Shown here piece after piece: positions 40,367 to 50,798 of a DNA stretch of 64,000 nt (position 1 is its first letter; every line of letters begins with the position of its first letter). A model generated the notes under the pieces. It was not told where the DNA came from. It made no database searches and saw nothing but the letters and a program-made list of their open reading frames with translations. A program made the translations under genes and the position numbers. This stretch comes from Planctomycetaceae bacterium (lineage in GTDB: Bacteria > Planctomycetota > Planctomycetia > Pirellulales > UBA7805), in contig CACOUL010000006.1 of NCBI GenBank assembly GCA_902630355.1, positions 1-64,000 of the forward strand, in the 5' to 3' direction.

Positions 40367-42052
40367 TCAGAAGCCCACCACGGTCTTGCAAGCTGCTTCC
40401 GCCCACCGATAAAGACCGTTCCATTGTACGATCAGCAAGATCACCGGTGCGGTCAACACGAGAACATAAAGCCCCGGAATCGAAGCGAGACGCAAACGTA
40501 GCGGTGGTCGCGTTTCCGGTTCGGGGTCGAAGGTCATCACGCGGACAACCTTCAAATAATAAAACAGGCTAATCGCAGTATTGATGCCGCCCACAAACAG
40601 GAGCCAGTACATCCCCGCATCCACCAGACCGGCAAAAATGACCAGTTTGCCCATGAAGCCGGCAAGTGGCGGGAGCCCTACAAGGCTAAAGAGAATCGCA
40701 GAAAAGCAGACCACCCATCCGGGACTGCTGCGAACCATCCCAGCATAATCCGCGATTTCCTCGCTGCCGATCGCATTGCGAATGAACGCAATAATTGCAA
40801 AGGCACCCATGTTCATAAACACGTAAATCAAAACGTAAAGCAGCAGCGCGGCAAACGCCTCGGACGCACCAACCGGGTTGGCGGTCATCATGGCGACTCC
40901 GGCGGCAACGGGCATCATCATGTATCCCGCATGGGCAATCGTTGAGTAGGCCAGCAGCCGCTTGATATTGGTCTGCCCATAGGCGGCTAAATTCCCGAAC
41001 GTACAGGTGATCGCTGCCAATACACCAATCACCCACGCCAAGAAGGTCCTCATCCCGGCGACCCGATCTGCCTGCCGGTCGCTCTCTTTGACCTCAAGGG
41101 TGTGCACAACCGGAATCGTGGAAGCGTTCGATGCCGCATCGCTGGCTGTCGCCACCATCGCTGGTTTCATTTCAAATCGCTTCGGCTCCGCTGCGGGTGG
41201 CGACGTAAATCCGATCACCAGACGCACTAGCAGTGCCAAGGCGGCCGCTTTGGAGGCAACGGAGAGAAATCCGGCAACCTCGGCGCTCGCCCCTTCAAAC
41301 GCGTCGGGACACCAGAAGTGGAAAGGTACCGCCGAAAGCTTGAACGCGAGCCCCACCATCATCATCAAACCGGCAAGCACAAGCACCAGTTGATAATCGG
41401 TACCGATGCCCTCCGACAGTCGCCAGGCGATGGTCGGCAGATGCGCCGAGCCGGTAATGCCGGCAATTAAACTCGTGCCGTAGAGCATCACCCCGGCTGC
41501 ACCCGCACCATAAACCGCATATTTCATCGACGCTTCGCTACTTTTGCGATTGGTTTTGAGAATCCCGACCAGTGTGTAGGAGGGCACGCTCGCCATCTCG
41601 ACCGCGAGGAAAACGATCAACAGATGATTGGCTTCGGCCATCAAACACATTCCCAGCGCCGCCCCAAGCACGAGCGTGCAAAAATCGGGACCATTTTCCT
41701 GATCTGAAAGGCCCGAGATTCTTGCAAGCACGATAAAAAGGAGAGTCGTAAAAAGCAGGACTGCGCGGAAATAGATAGTGAAGGCATCGTGTACCAACAT
41801 CCCCGTAAAGATCTCCTCACGCGCGGTGGAGACCTCCCCGGAAAGATGCACCCAGGGTGCCGCCAAAAAGAAGGCGAGCCCTGCGCCCGCAGTAGCCAAG
41901 AGCCAAGGGGGAAGTATTTTTCGCGTTATTGCAAAGAGCCGCGTGAGAAGCATGAGCAGAATCGTCGCGCAGAGAATCAATTCAGGAAGGAACTTCCTCA
42001 ACGAGTTCTCGGTATCACCGATCACGGATTGGACGAGCTGTTCGTAATTCAC
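40367..42052 (-). CDS. nuoN: NADH-quinone oxidoreductase subunit N
   Basis: One of three antiporter-like proton-pumping subunits of complex I. Its 561 residues have about 14 transmembrane helices. The Mrp-antiporter core is clear: VPSYTLVGILKTNRKSSEASMKY with the key Lys, FKLSAVPFHFWCPDAFEGA, and NIKRLLAYSTIAHAGYMMM. A 50-residue hydrophilic insert (about 288-335) separates helices. Distal gene of the nuo cluster, 50 bp after nuoM. Confidence 0.96.
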   Translation of the reverse strand: MNYEQLVQSVIGDTENSLRKFLPELILCATILLMLLTRLFAITRKILPPWLLATAGAGLAFFLAAPWVHLSGEVSTAREEIFTGMLVHDAFTIYFRAVLLFTTLLFIVLARISGLSDQENGPDFCTLVLGAALGMCLMAEANHLLIVFLAVEMASVPSYTLVGILKTNRKSSEASMKYAVYGAGAAGVMLYGTSLIAGITGSAHLPTIAWRLSEGIGTDYQLVLVLAGLMMMVGLAFKLSAVPFHFWCPDAFEGASAEVAGFLSVASKAAALALLVRLVIGFTSPPAAEPKRFEMKPAMVATASDAASNASTIPVVHTLEVKESDRQADRVAGMRTFLAWVIGVLAAITCTFGNLAAYGQTNIKRLLAYSTIAHAGYMMMPVAAGVAMMTANPVGASEAFAALLLYVLIYVFMNMGAFAIIAFIRNAIGSEEIADYAGMVRSSPGWVVCFSAILFSLVGLPPLAGFMGKLVIFAGLVDAGMYWLLFVGGINTAISLFYYLKVVRVMTFDPEPETRPPLRLRLASIPGLYVLVLTAPVILLIVQWNGLYRWAEAACKTVVGF

Positions 42053-42102
42053 TAGTTTTTAAATCCCTCGATTGATCACCCTCTTGTCGCCCGATGCGAA
42101 GG

Positions 42103-44022
42103 CTATCCTTTTCCAGCCTGCGTCACTGCGGCGCGTCGACTCTCCGGCTCAGGCAACGCGTCGTGCGACGCACGATTCCATCCCAGACGGACCTGTGCCG
42201 GAGCAGGCTGCTGCCGCTCACCCTTCGATTTACTTTCCACGTCGCGCCGCAACACACGATCCCGATCCGCATTTTCTCTCTGCACGTCATCGTCCTCCGC
42301 CAGCGCTGCCGGAGCCTGCCGCTGCTGCCACTCCACGAGCGCATCGACCGTGTGATCCACTGAAGGCGACATGTAATTGAAGAGCGACTGGGGATAAACA
42401 CCCAAGACGATCGCAAAAATACAAAGGGGGATGGCAATCGACCACTCTCGCGGCGTAATCGGCGTGAGTGCCTCAGGATGCGGTCCCTTGTACTCCGGTC
42501 CGAGATAAACCCGCTGGAGTGCCCAAAGGATATAGGCGGCCGTGAGAATCACAACAAAGGCCGAGATGATTGCCAACACCATACTGAAATTCCAAGCACT
42601 GAGTACCACCAGCACTTCACCGATAAATCCGCATAAGCCGGGCAGCCCCAGGCCGGCGAAGAAAATCAAAATGGCAATGCCGCTGTAGACCGGCATTTTC
42701 GCAAAAAGACCGCCGAACTTATCGAGTTCGCGGTGGTGTACCCGGTCGTAGATCACACCGACCAGAAAGAACATCCCGGCCGAACTGATGCCGTGAGCAA
42801 TCATCTGGAACATCGCACCGTTCATTCCCATCTTCCAGTAATCGGCATTGAACGATGGCGCGACGGCACTCCACACACCAAGGCCCAAGACGACGTAGCC
42901 CATGTGGCTCACCGAACTGTAAGCGACCATCCGTTTGAAATCTTTTTGCGCCAAGGCGGCGAATGCCCCATAAACCATGCTCACGACACCGATGAAGCAA
43001 ACGACCCAGGCTAAATCGTAGGCGGCCTCGGGGCAGATCGGATAGCAAATACGAATAATGCCGTACCCACCCATTTTCAGCAGCACACCGGCCAGAATCA
43101 TCGAGATGGGCGTGGGCGCTTCGACGTGGGCGTCGGGCAACCAAGTATGAACCGGAACACTCGGCACCTTGATCACAAAACCGATGAAGAGCAGCACAAA
43201 CGCCCACCACTGGATCGACTTACCACCCTCGGTAAATACGCTATTGCTGAACTGATCGGTCGTCTGCCCCAACTGCTGAAGCGCCAAAATATTGAATGTG
43301 TGCCGGGGAACATCGGCCGCCGCACCGTCGGCGGGGTTCGCACTTCGCCAGGCTGCAACGCTTTGCTGATCGGGAACCACATGGGCTGCCACCAATTGCT
43401 CATCGCTGAGTTGGCGAAGATCGCTATTGAAGTAAAGCATCAGAATGGCAATCAGCATTAGCACGCTGCCGAGTAATGTATAGAGGAAGAATTTGATCGC
43501 CGCATACTCGCGTCTTGGTCCTCCCCAGACACCGATCAAAAAATACATTGGCAACAGCATCACTTCCCAGAAGACGTAAAACAGGAAGAAGTCGAGCGCT
43601 AAAAAGACACCCAGCATCCCGGTCTCCAACAACAGGAACAACACGCAGTACGCCTTCACGTGCTTCGTGATCGGCCAACTCGCCCCCATGGCAAGCATGC
43701 CGATAAAGGCGGTGAGTACGAGCAGAGGAAAACTGATCCCATCCATCCCCATGAAGTATTCGATGTTGAACGAGGGGATCCAACTGACTTGGAACACCGC
43801 CTGCATCTCAGCCACTGCATCGGCATCAAGCGAAAAGTGTGCCGCCCCGGTGATCCCCGGCAGCGCCATGATCACGGTTGCCACAAAGACAATCACAGTC
43901 ACGAACAGACTGACGCGTTTGATTAACTCGTGGTTGTCGCGGGGAAGCAACAACAGCACGAGGGTTGCGGCGGCTGGCAAAAAGACGAGCGCGGTCAAAG
44001 GCCAGAGAGTTGGATTGTCCAT
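42103..44022 (-). CDS. nuoM: NADH-quinone oxidoreductase subunit M
   Basis: Antiporter-like complex I subunit, 639 residues from ATG 44022 (TTG 44040 is an alternative). Core motifs are present: LLPMYFLIGVWGGPRREYAAIKFFLYTL, KVPSVPVHTWLPDAHVEAPTPISMILAGVLLKMGGYG and FKRMVAYSSVSHMGYV. A hydrophilic insertion (about 208-255) and an Arg/Gln-rich cytoplasmic tail of about 60 residues exceed the usual length of roughly 500. Confidence 0.96.
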   Translation of the reverse strand: MDNPTLWPLTALVFLPAAATLVLLLLPRDNHELIKRVSLFVTVIVFVATVIMALPGITGAAHFSLDADAVAEMQAVFQVSWIPSFNIEYFMGMDGISFPLLVLTAFIGMLAMGASWPITKHVKAYCVLFLLLETGMLGVFLALDFFLFYVFWEVMLLPMYFLIGVWGGPRREYAAIKFFLYTLLGSVLMLIAILMLYFNSDLRQLSDEQLVAAHVVPDQQSVAAWRSANPADGAAADVPRHTFNILALQQLGQTTDQFSNSVFTEGGKSIQWWAFVLLFIGFVIKVPSVPVHTWLPDAHVEAPTPISMILAGVLLKMGGYGIIRICYPICPEAAYDLAWVVCFIGVVSMVYGAFAALAQKDFKRMVAYSSVSHMGYVVLGLGVWSAVAPSFNADYWKMGMNGAMFQMIAHGISSAGMFFLVGVIYDRVHHRELDKFGGLFAKMPVYSGIAILIFFAGLGLPGLCGFIGEVLVVLSAWNFSMVLAIISAFVVILTAAYILWALQRVYLGPEYKGPHPEALTPITPREWSIAIPLCIFAIVLGVYPQSLFNYMSPSVDHTVDALVEWQQRQAPAALAEDDDVQRENADRDRVLRRDVESKSKGERQQPAPAQVRLGWNRASHDALPEPESRRAAVTQAGKG

Positions 44023-44061
44023 GAAAATCTCGTTGATCAAATAATCGAGGTCAAAAGGAAA

Positions 44062-46476
44062 TTAGTTCGTGAGCCCGAATGTGGCGAGCAAGTACATCGC
44101 CATGGTTCCCACCACGATAAAAACAACATATTGTCGTAGCCGTCCGGTCTGCGGCTTACGGAGCCAAATCCCCAAAGCATAAGTTCGCTGCGCCACCCAG
44201 TTGATCAGCCCATCGACAAACAAGCGATCGATCCAGCGATCGAACCCTGCAGTAAAGGAACGCATCCAGATTGCCAGGTGGTCGATGAGCCAATCGATTG
44301 CCCCGCGGTCGCATTGCGCGATGCAGCGACCACAAAACAGCGTCGGCCGGATAAAGATCGCATCATACAGTTCATCGAACCACCACTTGTTCCGCAAAAA
44401 GCGGTAGATCGGCGCAAACATGCTGCGAACCTCCTCCGGGTCGAGTATCCTCCACCAGTAGAGGCAGCAGGCAAGCAGCAGGCCAAACATGGCCGTACCG
44501 AAGGCAATCATTCCCGCGGCCAAGTGAATCTCTTCATCGTGCGATCCATGCTCGGCGGGCATCATCACCCCAGCGAGTTGACCCGAAAAATCGATGCCGG
44601 TGCCATCCGGACGCGCCTGCTCGAGCAGTTGCACCATCGGACTGGCCGTGGGGTCGGTAAAGTTTTCGATATCGGCCGGGGTCGCGACAAAAATCGCAAA
44701 AAAGGCCAGGACCACCAGCGGCATCCACATGACGCGCGGCGATTCGTGTGCGTGATCGTACCGACTCGGGTCCCGCGGCTGGCCAATGAAGGTCATAAAC
44801 CAGAGCCGGAACATGTAAAAAGCAGTAATCGCAGCACCCGCGGCAGCCACATAAAACATCACATCCCACGCCGCATTGTTTTTACCGAAGTGCAAGGCTT
44901 GGGCCAGAATCGCATCCTTCGAATAGTAACCACTGAGCCCGACAAGCGTCGGAACCCCCGCCCCGATAATCGCCAGGCAGCCCACCAGCATCGTATAGGC
45001 TGTGATCGGCATTTTTCGGCGCAAGCCACCCATCTGAGTCATTTCGTTCGTGTGCACCGCATGAATCACCGACCCGGAACACATAAAGAGCAAACTCTTG
45101 AAGAACGCATGCGTGATCAGGTGGAGCATTCCCGCCACCCAGCCGCCGACTCCGAGAGCAAACATCATGTAACCGAGTTGCGACAAGGTGGAATAAGCCA
45201 AAACGCGCTTGATGTCGGTGGCGGTAATTGCAATCGTGGCCGCCATGAAGAGCGTAATGCAGCCGATGATCGCAATCGTGAGCAGCACCTCCGGCGTGAA
45301 CATCGGATAGAACCGCCCGACTAAAAATACGCCTGCCGCGACCATGGTCGCCGAGTGCACCAGAGCCGAAACGGGCGTGGGTCCCTCCATCGCGTCCGGA
45401 AGCCACACATGCAACGGAAATTGCGCACTTTTGCCGACGCAACCGCAGAAAATGCCCAGGCCCGCGACGATCAAAAGTACGTGCCCGGTGTGTTCCGGAT
45501 CTTCTGCCCCCATCTGCCGCGCACTCTCCACCATCGCTTCGGGAGTTTTTAGCGCGTAGTGATCGGTTTCGGCCCGCGCCTGGGCAAACATTCCCGGCTT
45601 GACGATATCCCCGGCATCATTTTTTTCGCCACCGAACGAAAATGTCCCCAAACTCCCCCAGAGGGCCATCAGGCCGATGATCATCCCGAAATCGCCCACG
45701 CGATTGACGATGAATGCCTTATTGGCTGCAGTCGAGGCACTTTTTCGCTCAATGTAAAAACCGATCAGGAAGTAAGAACAGATGCCGACCAGTTCCCAGA
45801 AGACGAAAGTCATCGCGATGTTACCCGCAACCACAATCCCCAGCATGCTGAAACAGAACAGCGAGAGATATTGAAAGAAACGGTGGTAACGACCGGGTCG
45901 CTTTAGATGCTCGCCATTGGAAAGCGTCACTTCGTGGTCCGTCACGTCGTGCAACTCATCGTGCATGTACCCCATCGCATAGAAGTGGATGCAACTGGCA
46001 ATCAACGTCACCATCGTGAACATCAAGACAGTGAGCGCATCGATGTAGTAGCCGATCGTAATTTTCAGGCGATCGAAATCGACGAGCGTGTACCAGTCAC
46101 CAAAATAGGCGGCCTTCGGACCCACGCGTCCATGGCCATGATCGCCGCCGTGTGCATCGCCGTGATCGGCTGCCACCAAATGCACGGCTGCGGCCGAAGG
46201 GTCGATCGCGACCTGGGAATCCGGCGATAGTGTCTGATCGGCCGCATGCGTATCGGCGGAATCCGCGTGATGTGCCCCTGAAATTCCATGTGTACCGACC
46301 CAGAGAATCAGGGCCGTAAGCGAAAGGGCGAAGCCGGACACGATGGCGCCGGTCGCGACAAAGGCAGCCCCGCGTCCCGCGGTCCCCAATCGCGGACCGA
46401 AGAAGAGAATCACGCAGAAGGATGCCAGCGGCAAGAGCCAGGCAAGCAACAACAGGTTGGAAAGAATCGATTCCAC
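44062..46476 (-). CDS. nuoL: NADH-quinone oxidoreductase subunit L
   Basis: The distal proton-pumping subunit with the long lateral helix, 804 residues against about 610 in E. coli. The core shows FVFWELVGICSYFLIGF, GKSAQFPLHVWLPDAMEGPTPVSALVHSATMV and KRVLAYSTLSQLGYM. A His/Asp/Ala-rich insertion lies between the first and second helices (about 65-120, with HHADSADTHAAD and DHGDAHGGDHGHG). Another extra segment lies in the C-terminal third (about 600-655). Four bp separate it from nuoK. Confidence 0.96.
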   Translation of the reverse strand: MESILSNLLLLAWLLPLASFCVILFFGPRLGTAGRGAAFVATGAIVSGFALSLTALILWVGTHGISGAHHADSADTHAADQTLSPDSQVAIDPSAAAVHLVAADHGDAHGGDHGHGRVGPKAAYFGDWYTLVDFDRLKITIGYYIDALTVLMFTMVTLIASCIHFYAMGYMHDELHDVTDHEVTLSNGEHLKRPGRYHRFFQYLSLFCFSMLGIVVAGNIAMTFVFWELVGICSYFLIGFYIERKSASTAANKAFIVNRVGDFGMIIGLMALWGSLGTFSFGGEKNDAGDIVKPGMFAQARAETDHYALKTPEAMVESARQMGAEDPEHTGHVLLIVAGLGIFCGCVGKSAQFPLHVWLPDAMEGPTPVSALVHSATMVAAGVFLVGRFYPMFTPEVLLTIAIIGCITLFMAATIAITATDIKRVLAYSTLSQLGYMMFALGVGGWVAGMLHLITHAFFKSLLFMCSGSVIHAVHTNEMTQMGGLRRKMPITAYTMLVGCLAIIGAGVPTLVGLSGYYSKDAILAQALHFGKNNAAWDVMFYVAAAGAAITAFYMFRLWFMTFIGQPRDPSRYDHAHESPRVMWMPLVVLAFFAIFVATPADIENFTDPTASPMVQLLEQARPDGTGIDFSGQLAGVMMPAEHGSHDEEIHLAAGMIAFGTAMFGLLLACCLYWWRILDPEEVRSMFAPIYRFLRNKWWFDELYDAIFIRPTLFCGRCIAQCDRGAIDWLIDHLAIWMRSFTAGFDRWIDRLFVDGLINWVAQRTYALGIWLRKPQTGRLRQYVVFIVVGTMAMYLLATFGLTN

Positions 46477-46480
46477 GCGT

Positions 46481-46828
46481 TTAGCCCTTCAACTCATCTG
46501 CCCGATCAACATCCACAGTCGAGTGGTTGTTGTAAAAGTTAAGTACGATCGCCAGGGCAACCGCCGCCTCCGCCGCCGCCAACACGATGACAAACAGCGA
46601 AATAATTTGACCGTCCAGCCCGAGCTGATACGCCGGATTACGCTCGAGAAAATTGCTGCCAAAGGCGACAAAATTGAGATTCGCCCCGTTGAGCACCAGT
46701 TCGATTCCCATCAGCACCCCGAGTGCGTTCCGCTTCGTCGCCATGCAGACCGCACCAGCCACGAACATCACCGCACCCACAATGAGATAATGCGTTAAAC
46801 CGACCGGTTGTGTGAGTAAATCAAACAT
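46481..46828 (-). CDS. nuoK: NADH-quinone oxidoreductase subunit K
   Basis: A 115-residue three-helix subunit (ND4L). The conserved membrane Glu of helix 2 is in LMGIELVLNGANLNFVAF, and the second in IVLAAAEAAVALAIVL. A polar C-terminal tail of about 20 residues is added. Positioned 18 bp downstream of nuoJ. Confidence 0.97.
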   Translation of the reverse strand: MFDLLTQPVGLTHYLIVGAVMFVAGAVCMATKRNALGVLMGIELVLNGANLNFVAFGSNFLERNPAYQLGLDGQIISLFVIVLAAAEAAVALAIVLNFYNNHSTVDVDRADELKG

Positions 46829-46846
46829 ACTTGTACTTTTCCAACG

Positions 46847-47461
46847 TCAACTTCCTGCGCTGTTCTGCGACTCTTGCCGGACCACCACCTTCCGTTTGGC
46901 ACGCGCCAGGTAGGCAGCGCCGACCAGCACCACCAGGAGATGGATCGAGATAATCTCAAACGGCAACAGATAGCCCGAGACATCGTCACCCGGAACACCC
47001 AACAAGCCTAAACCGATCCGCGTTGCCGTCGGCACGCTGACCGGCTCGCTTGAAGCCACCGCCTCACGCTGCGTCAATCCCTCGATATCGCCAGCATCTT
47101 GGGGCGGAAGTCCTATCTGAAAAGCAACGGGCACGAGTATCACCAACAAAATACCGCCCACCAACGCCGCCACAATCCAATCGCCTCCGGCAGTGCGGAG
47201 CGAAATAAATGGATTTTGAGCTGTCAGCATCACACCGAAAACGAGCAGCACCAAGGTACCGCCGACATACAACACCAGTTGCATTGTGCCGACAAAGTCG
47301 GCCCCGGCCAAAAAATGCAAGCCCGAGGTCGCTGCCAAAGCCAGGATCAAATAAAAGGCCATCCGAACCACATTGGCGGAGAAGACGACCGCCAACGAAA
47401 AGAGGCAGGCCAGAATACCGAAAAATAAGAAGAGGACCGTATGTCCGTTGATCTCACCCAT
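46847..47461 (-). CDS. nuoJ: NADH-quinone oxidoreductase subunit J
   Basis: A 204-residue five-helix subunit (ND6). Start ATG 47461 (MGEINGHTVLFLFFG) gives the family N-terminus and overlaps nuoH by 8 bp; a longer frame upstream runs within nuoH. FYLILALAATSGLHFLAGADFVGTMQLVLYVGGTLVLLVFGVML is the conserved pi-bulge region. A polar loop (about 115-160) precedes the last helix. Confidence 0.95.
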   Translation of the reverse strand: MGEINGHTVLFLFFGILACLFSLAVVFSANVVRMAFYLILALAATSGLHFLAGADFVGTMQLVLYVGGTLVLLVFGVMLTAQNPFISLRTAGGDWIVAALVGGILLVILVPVAFQIGLPPQDAGDIEGLTQREAVASSEPVSVPTATRIGLGLLGVPGDDVSGYLLPFEIISIHLLVVLVGAAYLARAKRKVVVRQESQNSAGS

Positions 47462-48701
47462 CCGCCTGCCCCCGTTCCCGGTCCGCATGCTCCGACTCAA
47501 AGCCGACCGAATTAGCTGCGGGTACTGCGTCGCCCGCTTCAAAGGGCCGCTCGCGTAAGCTGCCCGGGAGCCGGCGCAAGCCTTGCTCGTGATGCGGCAG
47601 CACGTCGCCACCGCTTGGCAGGCCCATCAACTGCCAGCTGATGACCCCTACAAACATGACCGCCGCGATCGGCGTGCAATATTTCCAACAGGTTGTGATG
47701 ACCTGATCGATCCGTAAACGGGGCAGCGTCCAGCGGATCCACATCATCACGGTGACCCCAAGTACCGCCTTGAGTATGAAGGTCATCAAACCGAGTACGT
47801 TTGCCAGAACGAAGGCAACGCCGCTGAGCTGACTCGCATGCTCACCAAAAATCCACGCAGCGACGGGAACCGGCCCGTTCCAGCCTCCCAAAAAAAGCAC
47901 CGATCCAAGCGCAGAGACCAGAAACATCGAGCCGTACTCCGCCATAAAGAAGAAACTCCAGCGAAGCCCCGAATATTCTGTGTGAAAACCTGCAACCAAT
48001 TCACTTTCCGCTTCTGCCAGATCGAAGGGCGCACGGTTCACGCTCGCAAGCGCGCACGTATAGTAGACGAAGAATGTGATGAATGTGAACGGGTCGTGAA
48101 ACAAATACCAATTGGTAAACCAACCCGATTGAAGATTACCAATTTTTGTCAAATCCATCGTTCCGGCAATCATTACCGGAATCACGATGCAAAGCCCCAA
48201 GGGCACCTCATAACTGATCACCTGTGCCGCTTCGCGCATCGCGCCGAACAGCGACCACTTCGAGGCCGATGCATAGCCGGCGAGTATCACACCAAAGACC
48301 TCGAGGCCCAAAACGGCGACGACAAAAAAGACCGCCACATTGATATCGAGCCCCACCCAACCGGTGGCAAATGGTAAAGCAATAAAGGAACCGTAGGAGG
48401 CGCAAAAGGCAACGTAGGGGGCAATCCGGAAGAGCATCGCGTCGGCACCCTCCGGTCGCAAGTCTTCCTTGGAGAGCAACTTGATTCCGTCGGCGATGGT
48501 CTGCAGCCAACCGAACTTGCCTCCGACCCGCGTCGGACCGAGTCGGTCCTGAATCCGTCCCGCGACCTTGCGTTCCATCCAAATAAACAGGACGGAACCG
48601 CCTGCGATGACCAGGAGAACCAACGAGGCCGCCAACATCGCCATCAACATGTAAACCAAAGGCGGATACCACCCCCAGTGACTGATCAAGTACTGCGACA
48701 C
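47454..48701 (-). CDS. nuoH: NADH-quinone oxidoreductase subunit H
   Basis: A 415-residue ND1 homologue forming the quinone tunnel with NuoB and NuoD. Landmarks include ERKVAGRIQDRLGPTRVGG, DGIKLLSKED, RAPFDLAEAESELVAGFHTEYSGLRW and the C-terminal WIRWTLPRLRIDQ. About 60 polar C-terminal residues are additional. Separated from nuoD by 247 bp, the widest gap in the cluster. Confidence 0.96.
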   Translation of the reverse strand: MSQYLISHWGWYPPLVYMLMAMLAASLVLLVIAGGSVLFIWMERKVAGRIQDRLGPTRVGGKFGWLQTIADGIKLLSKEDLRPEGADAMLFRIAPYVAFCASYGSFIALPFATGWVGLDINVAVFFVVAVLGLEVFGVILAGYASASKWSLFGAMREAAQVISYEVPLGLCIVIPVMIAGTMDLTKIGNLQSGWFTNWYLFHDPFTFITFFVYYTCALASVNRAPFDLAEAESELVAGFHTEYSGLRWSFFFMAEYGSMFLVSALGSVLFLGGWNGPVPVAAWIFGEHASQLSGVAFVLANVLGLMTFILKAVLGVTVMMWIRWTLPRLRIDQVITTCWKYCTPIAAVMFVGVISWQLMGLPSGGDVLPHHEQGLRRLPGSLRERPFEAGDAVPAANSVGFESEHADRERGQADG

Positions 48702-48948
48702 GGCAACCTCAACCCTGTGCGACAGGGCGATCCTTTTATCTAAATTCCAACACCCTCAGACAGCCGCTCGGCCCATCCATTACCGAGCCACCTCGTCCCC
48801 GATCCCACAGGCTACGAAGGGGCTGTTGTGCAGGGCCTCAAGATCGTGAAATATGGCACAAGCCACCGGAAACTGAAAGCCCCCAAGCGGTGCAAAGCGG
48901 CGTGACAAGCAGCACTTACAGCGGTCGCGGGCGATGGATTGCCACAGG

Positions 48949-50163
48949 CTACCGGTCGATCTCGCCCATCACGATATCGAGCGATCCGATGATGGCCGGA
49001 ATGTCCGCAATCAGCGTATTGCGGCAGAGTTCGGAGGTGACCGAGAGATTGCAAAAACAACTGCTGCGTGCTCGCGCGCGATAGGGTATCGCGGAACCGT
49101 CGCTTACAACGTAGAAACCCATTTGACCCCGGGGAGCCTCTGTCTCGAGGTACGCCTCCCCCTTGGGCAACTTTTCATTGAGTTTGACCGGTTCGCCATA
49201 AGAATCGGTGGCGGAACTGTAACGGTCGATCGCCTGACGCACGAGATCGATTGCCTGGCGGACCTCCAGCATCCTCACATAGAAGCGGTGCCAACAATCG
49301 CCAAGAACCGCCTCAGGCGGAACACCGGGATAAACATGATCGTTGGGATAGTGCCCATCCTTCTCGACAATCACCTCGAAGGCATAGCCGTCATACATAT
49401 TCGTATACCACTCTTCCCCGTCGCGTCGCAGATCAAGGTCTACGCCGCTACCCCGCAACACAGGACCGCTGCATCCGTAGTTGGTTGCCATCTCTGCCGA
49501 CATCACTCCGATACCCGCACAGCGTTTGATGAAAATCGAGTTGGTTGTGAGCAGCGCGTGATACTCGTCGATCACCGGAAGAAACTGGTCGAGAAACGCT
49601 TCGCATTTTTGCAGCCAACCGGGCGGCAAATCTGCCGTAGCGCCGCCGACGGTCAGGTAACTGTAGGTGAGCCTCGCTCCGCAGGCCTCTTCGAAAAGGT
49701 CGAGGATTTTTTCCCGCTCGCGAAACGCGTACAAAAAGGGACTGAAACTCCCCAGATCCAAACCGTAGGCCCCCATCCCGACGAGATGACTGGCGATCCG
49801 TTGCATCTCCGCAATGATCACGCGTAGGTGCCGGGCCTTTTCAGGCACGTGGAGATTCATCAATTTTTCGACGCAGAGCGACCAACCGAGATTCATGCTC
49901 ATCCCGGCGAGGTAGTCCATCCGGTCGGTGTACGGAATCCATTGTCGCGGCGTCAGGTTTTCGCCGATTTTTTCGGCACAGCGATGCAGGTAGCCGAGAT
50001 GGGGCGTCACTTCCGATACGACTTCGCCATCGGTGCGCAAAACGAGACGCAGCACGCCGTGCGTACTCGGATGCTGCGGTCCCATGTTGACGAGCATCTC
50101 ATCGGTTCGCACGTCAAACTCAACGACCTTATTTTCGGCAGATCTTTCTTTCGTAGTCGACAT
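48949..50163 (-). CDS. nuoD: NADH-quinone oxidoreductase subunit D
   Basis: A 404-residue 49-kDa-type subunit lining the quinone site. Motifs MGPQHPSTHGVLR, HLGYLHRCAEK, YTDRMDYLAGM and the C-terminal SLDIVMGEIDR are intact, and the length is standard. It is not fused to NuoC, which lies 21 bp upstream on the same strand. Confidence 0.97.
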   Translation of the reverse strand: MSTTKERSAENKVVEFDVRTDEMLVNMGPQHPSTHGVLRLVLRTDGEVVSEVTPHLGYLHRCAEKIGENLTPRQWIPYTDRMDYLAGMSMNLGWSLCVEKLMNLHVPEKARHLRVIIAEMQRIASHLVGMGAYGLDLGSFSPFLYAFREREKILDLFEEACGARLTYSYLTVGGATADLPPGWLQKCEAFLDQFLPVIDEYHALLTTNSIFIKRCAGIGVMSAEMATNYGCSGPVLRGSGVDLDLRRDGEEWYTNMYDGYAFEVIVEKDGHYPNDHVYPGVPPEAVLGDCWHRFYVRMLEVRQAIDLVRQAIDRYSSATDSYGEPVKLNEKLPKGEAYLETEAPRGQMGFYVVSDGSAIPYRARARSSCFCNLSVTSELCRNTLIADIPAIIGSLDIVMGEIDR

Positions 50164-50184
50164 GAAATATAAACCCGCTCCTAA

Positions 50185-50715
50185 CTATCGGCAGCGAATC
50201 CCGTGATATTCCAAAGGCATTTCGTAATCTTTTCGTAGCGGATGTCCCTGCCAGTCTTCGGGACAAAGGATTCGCCGAAGGTCCGGGTGGCCTCGAAAAT
50301 GAACCCCGGACAAATCGTAGACTTCGCGTTCGTGCCAATCGGCCGTTCGCCAGATATCGGCCACCGACGGCACCTCGGGAAGCACGCCCTCCTGATCGTC
50401 TTTCCACCGTGGCAGGATCACCTTGAGAACCAAGCTTGTCTTATGGGACACGCTCCAGAGGTGATATACGACTTCAGTGCGGGGCGACCCATCGAGTTTT
50501 GCCGCCTTCTTAGGATCCGGTTCGAAGTAATCGACACCTGAGATGCAGGAAAGATAATCAAATTTGAGGTCCGGTTGATCCCGCAGATAGCGGCAGACAT
50601 CGGGCAGCCCGTCGGCCGAAATCTCGATCCAGGGATCGATGCTTTCGAGTTGCACCGCCCCGATCGAATCGCCGAATGCCTCCTGGAGACGAGAGACTAA
50701 ATCTTGTTGTCCCAT
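50185..50715 (-). CDS. nuoC: NADH-quinone oxidoreductase subunit C
   Basis: A 176-residue 30-kDa-type peripheral-arm subunit. The signature ADWHEREVYDLSGVHFRGHPDLRRILCPEDWQGHPLRKDY is present, and the product ends directly after the family domain. It follows nuoA by 83 bp, with no nuoB between. Confidence 0.97.
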   Translation of the reverse strand: MGQQDLVSRLQEAFGDSIGAVQLESIDPWIEISADGLPDVCRYLRDQPDLKFDYLSCISGVDYFEPDPKKAAKLDGSPRTEVVYHLWSVSHKTSLVLKVILPRWKDDQEGVLPEVPSVADIWRTADWHEREVYDLSGVHFRGHPDLRRILCPEDWQGHPLRKDYEMPLEYHGIRCR

Positions 50716-50798
50716 CCGCCGGTTTCCCTATGTGTTCCCTGTGTCACTGCTTGCTTAAGACTCTGCACCCTGCTCAAGTCCGCACTCGTTCACGGCCC

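Noticed and set aside
44278..45324. 348-codon rightward open frame
   Set aside because: Antisense shadow of nuoL, very rich in Arg/His, no motif.
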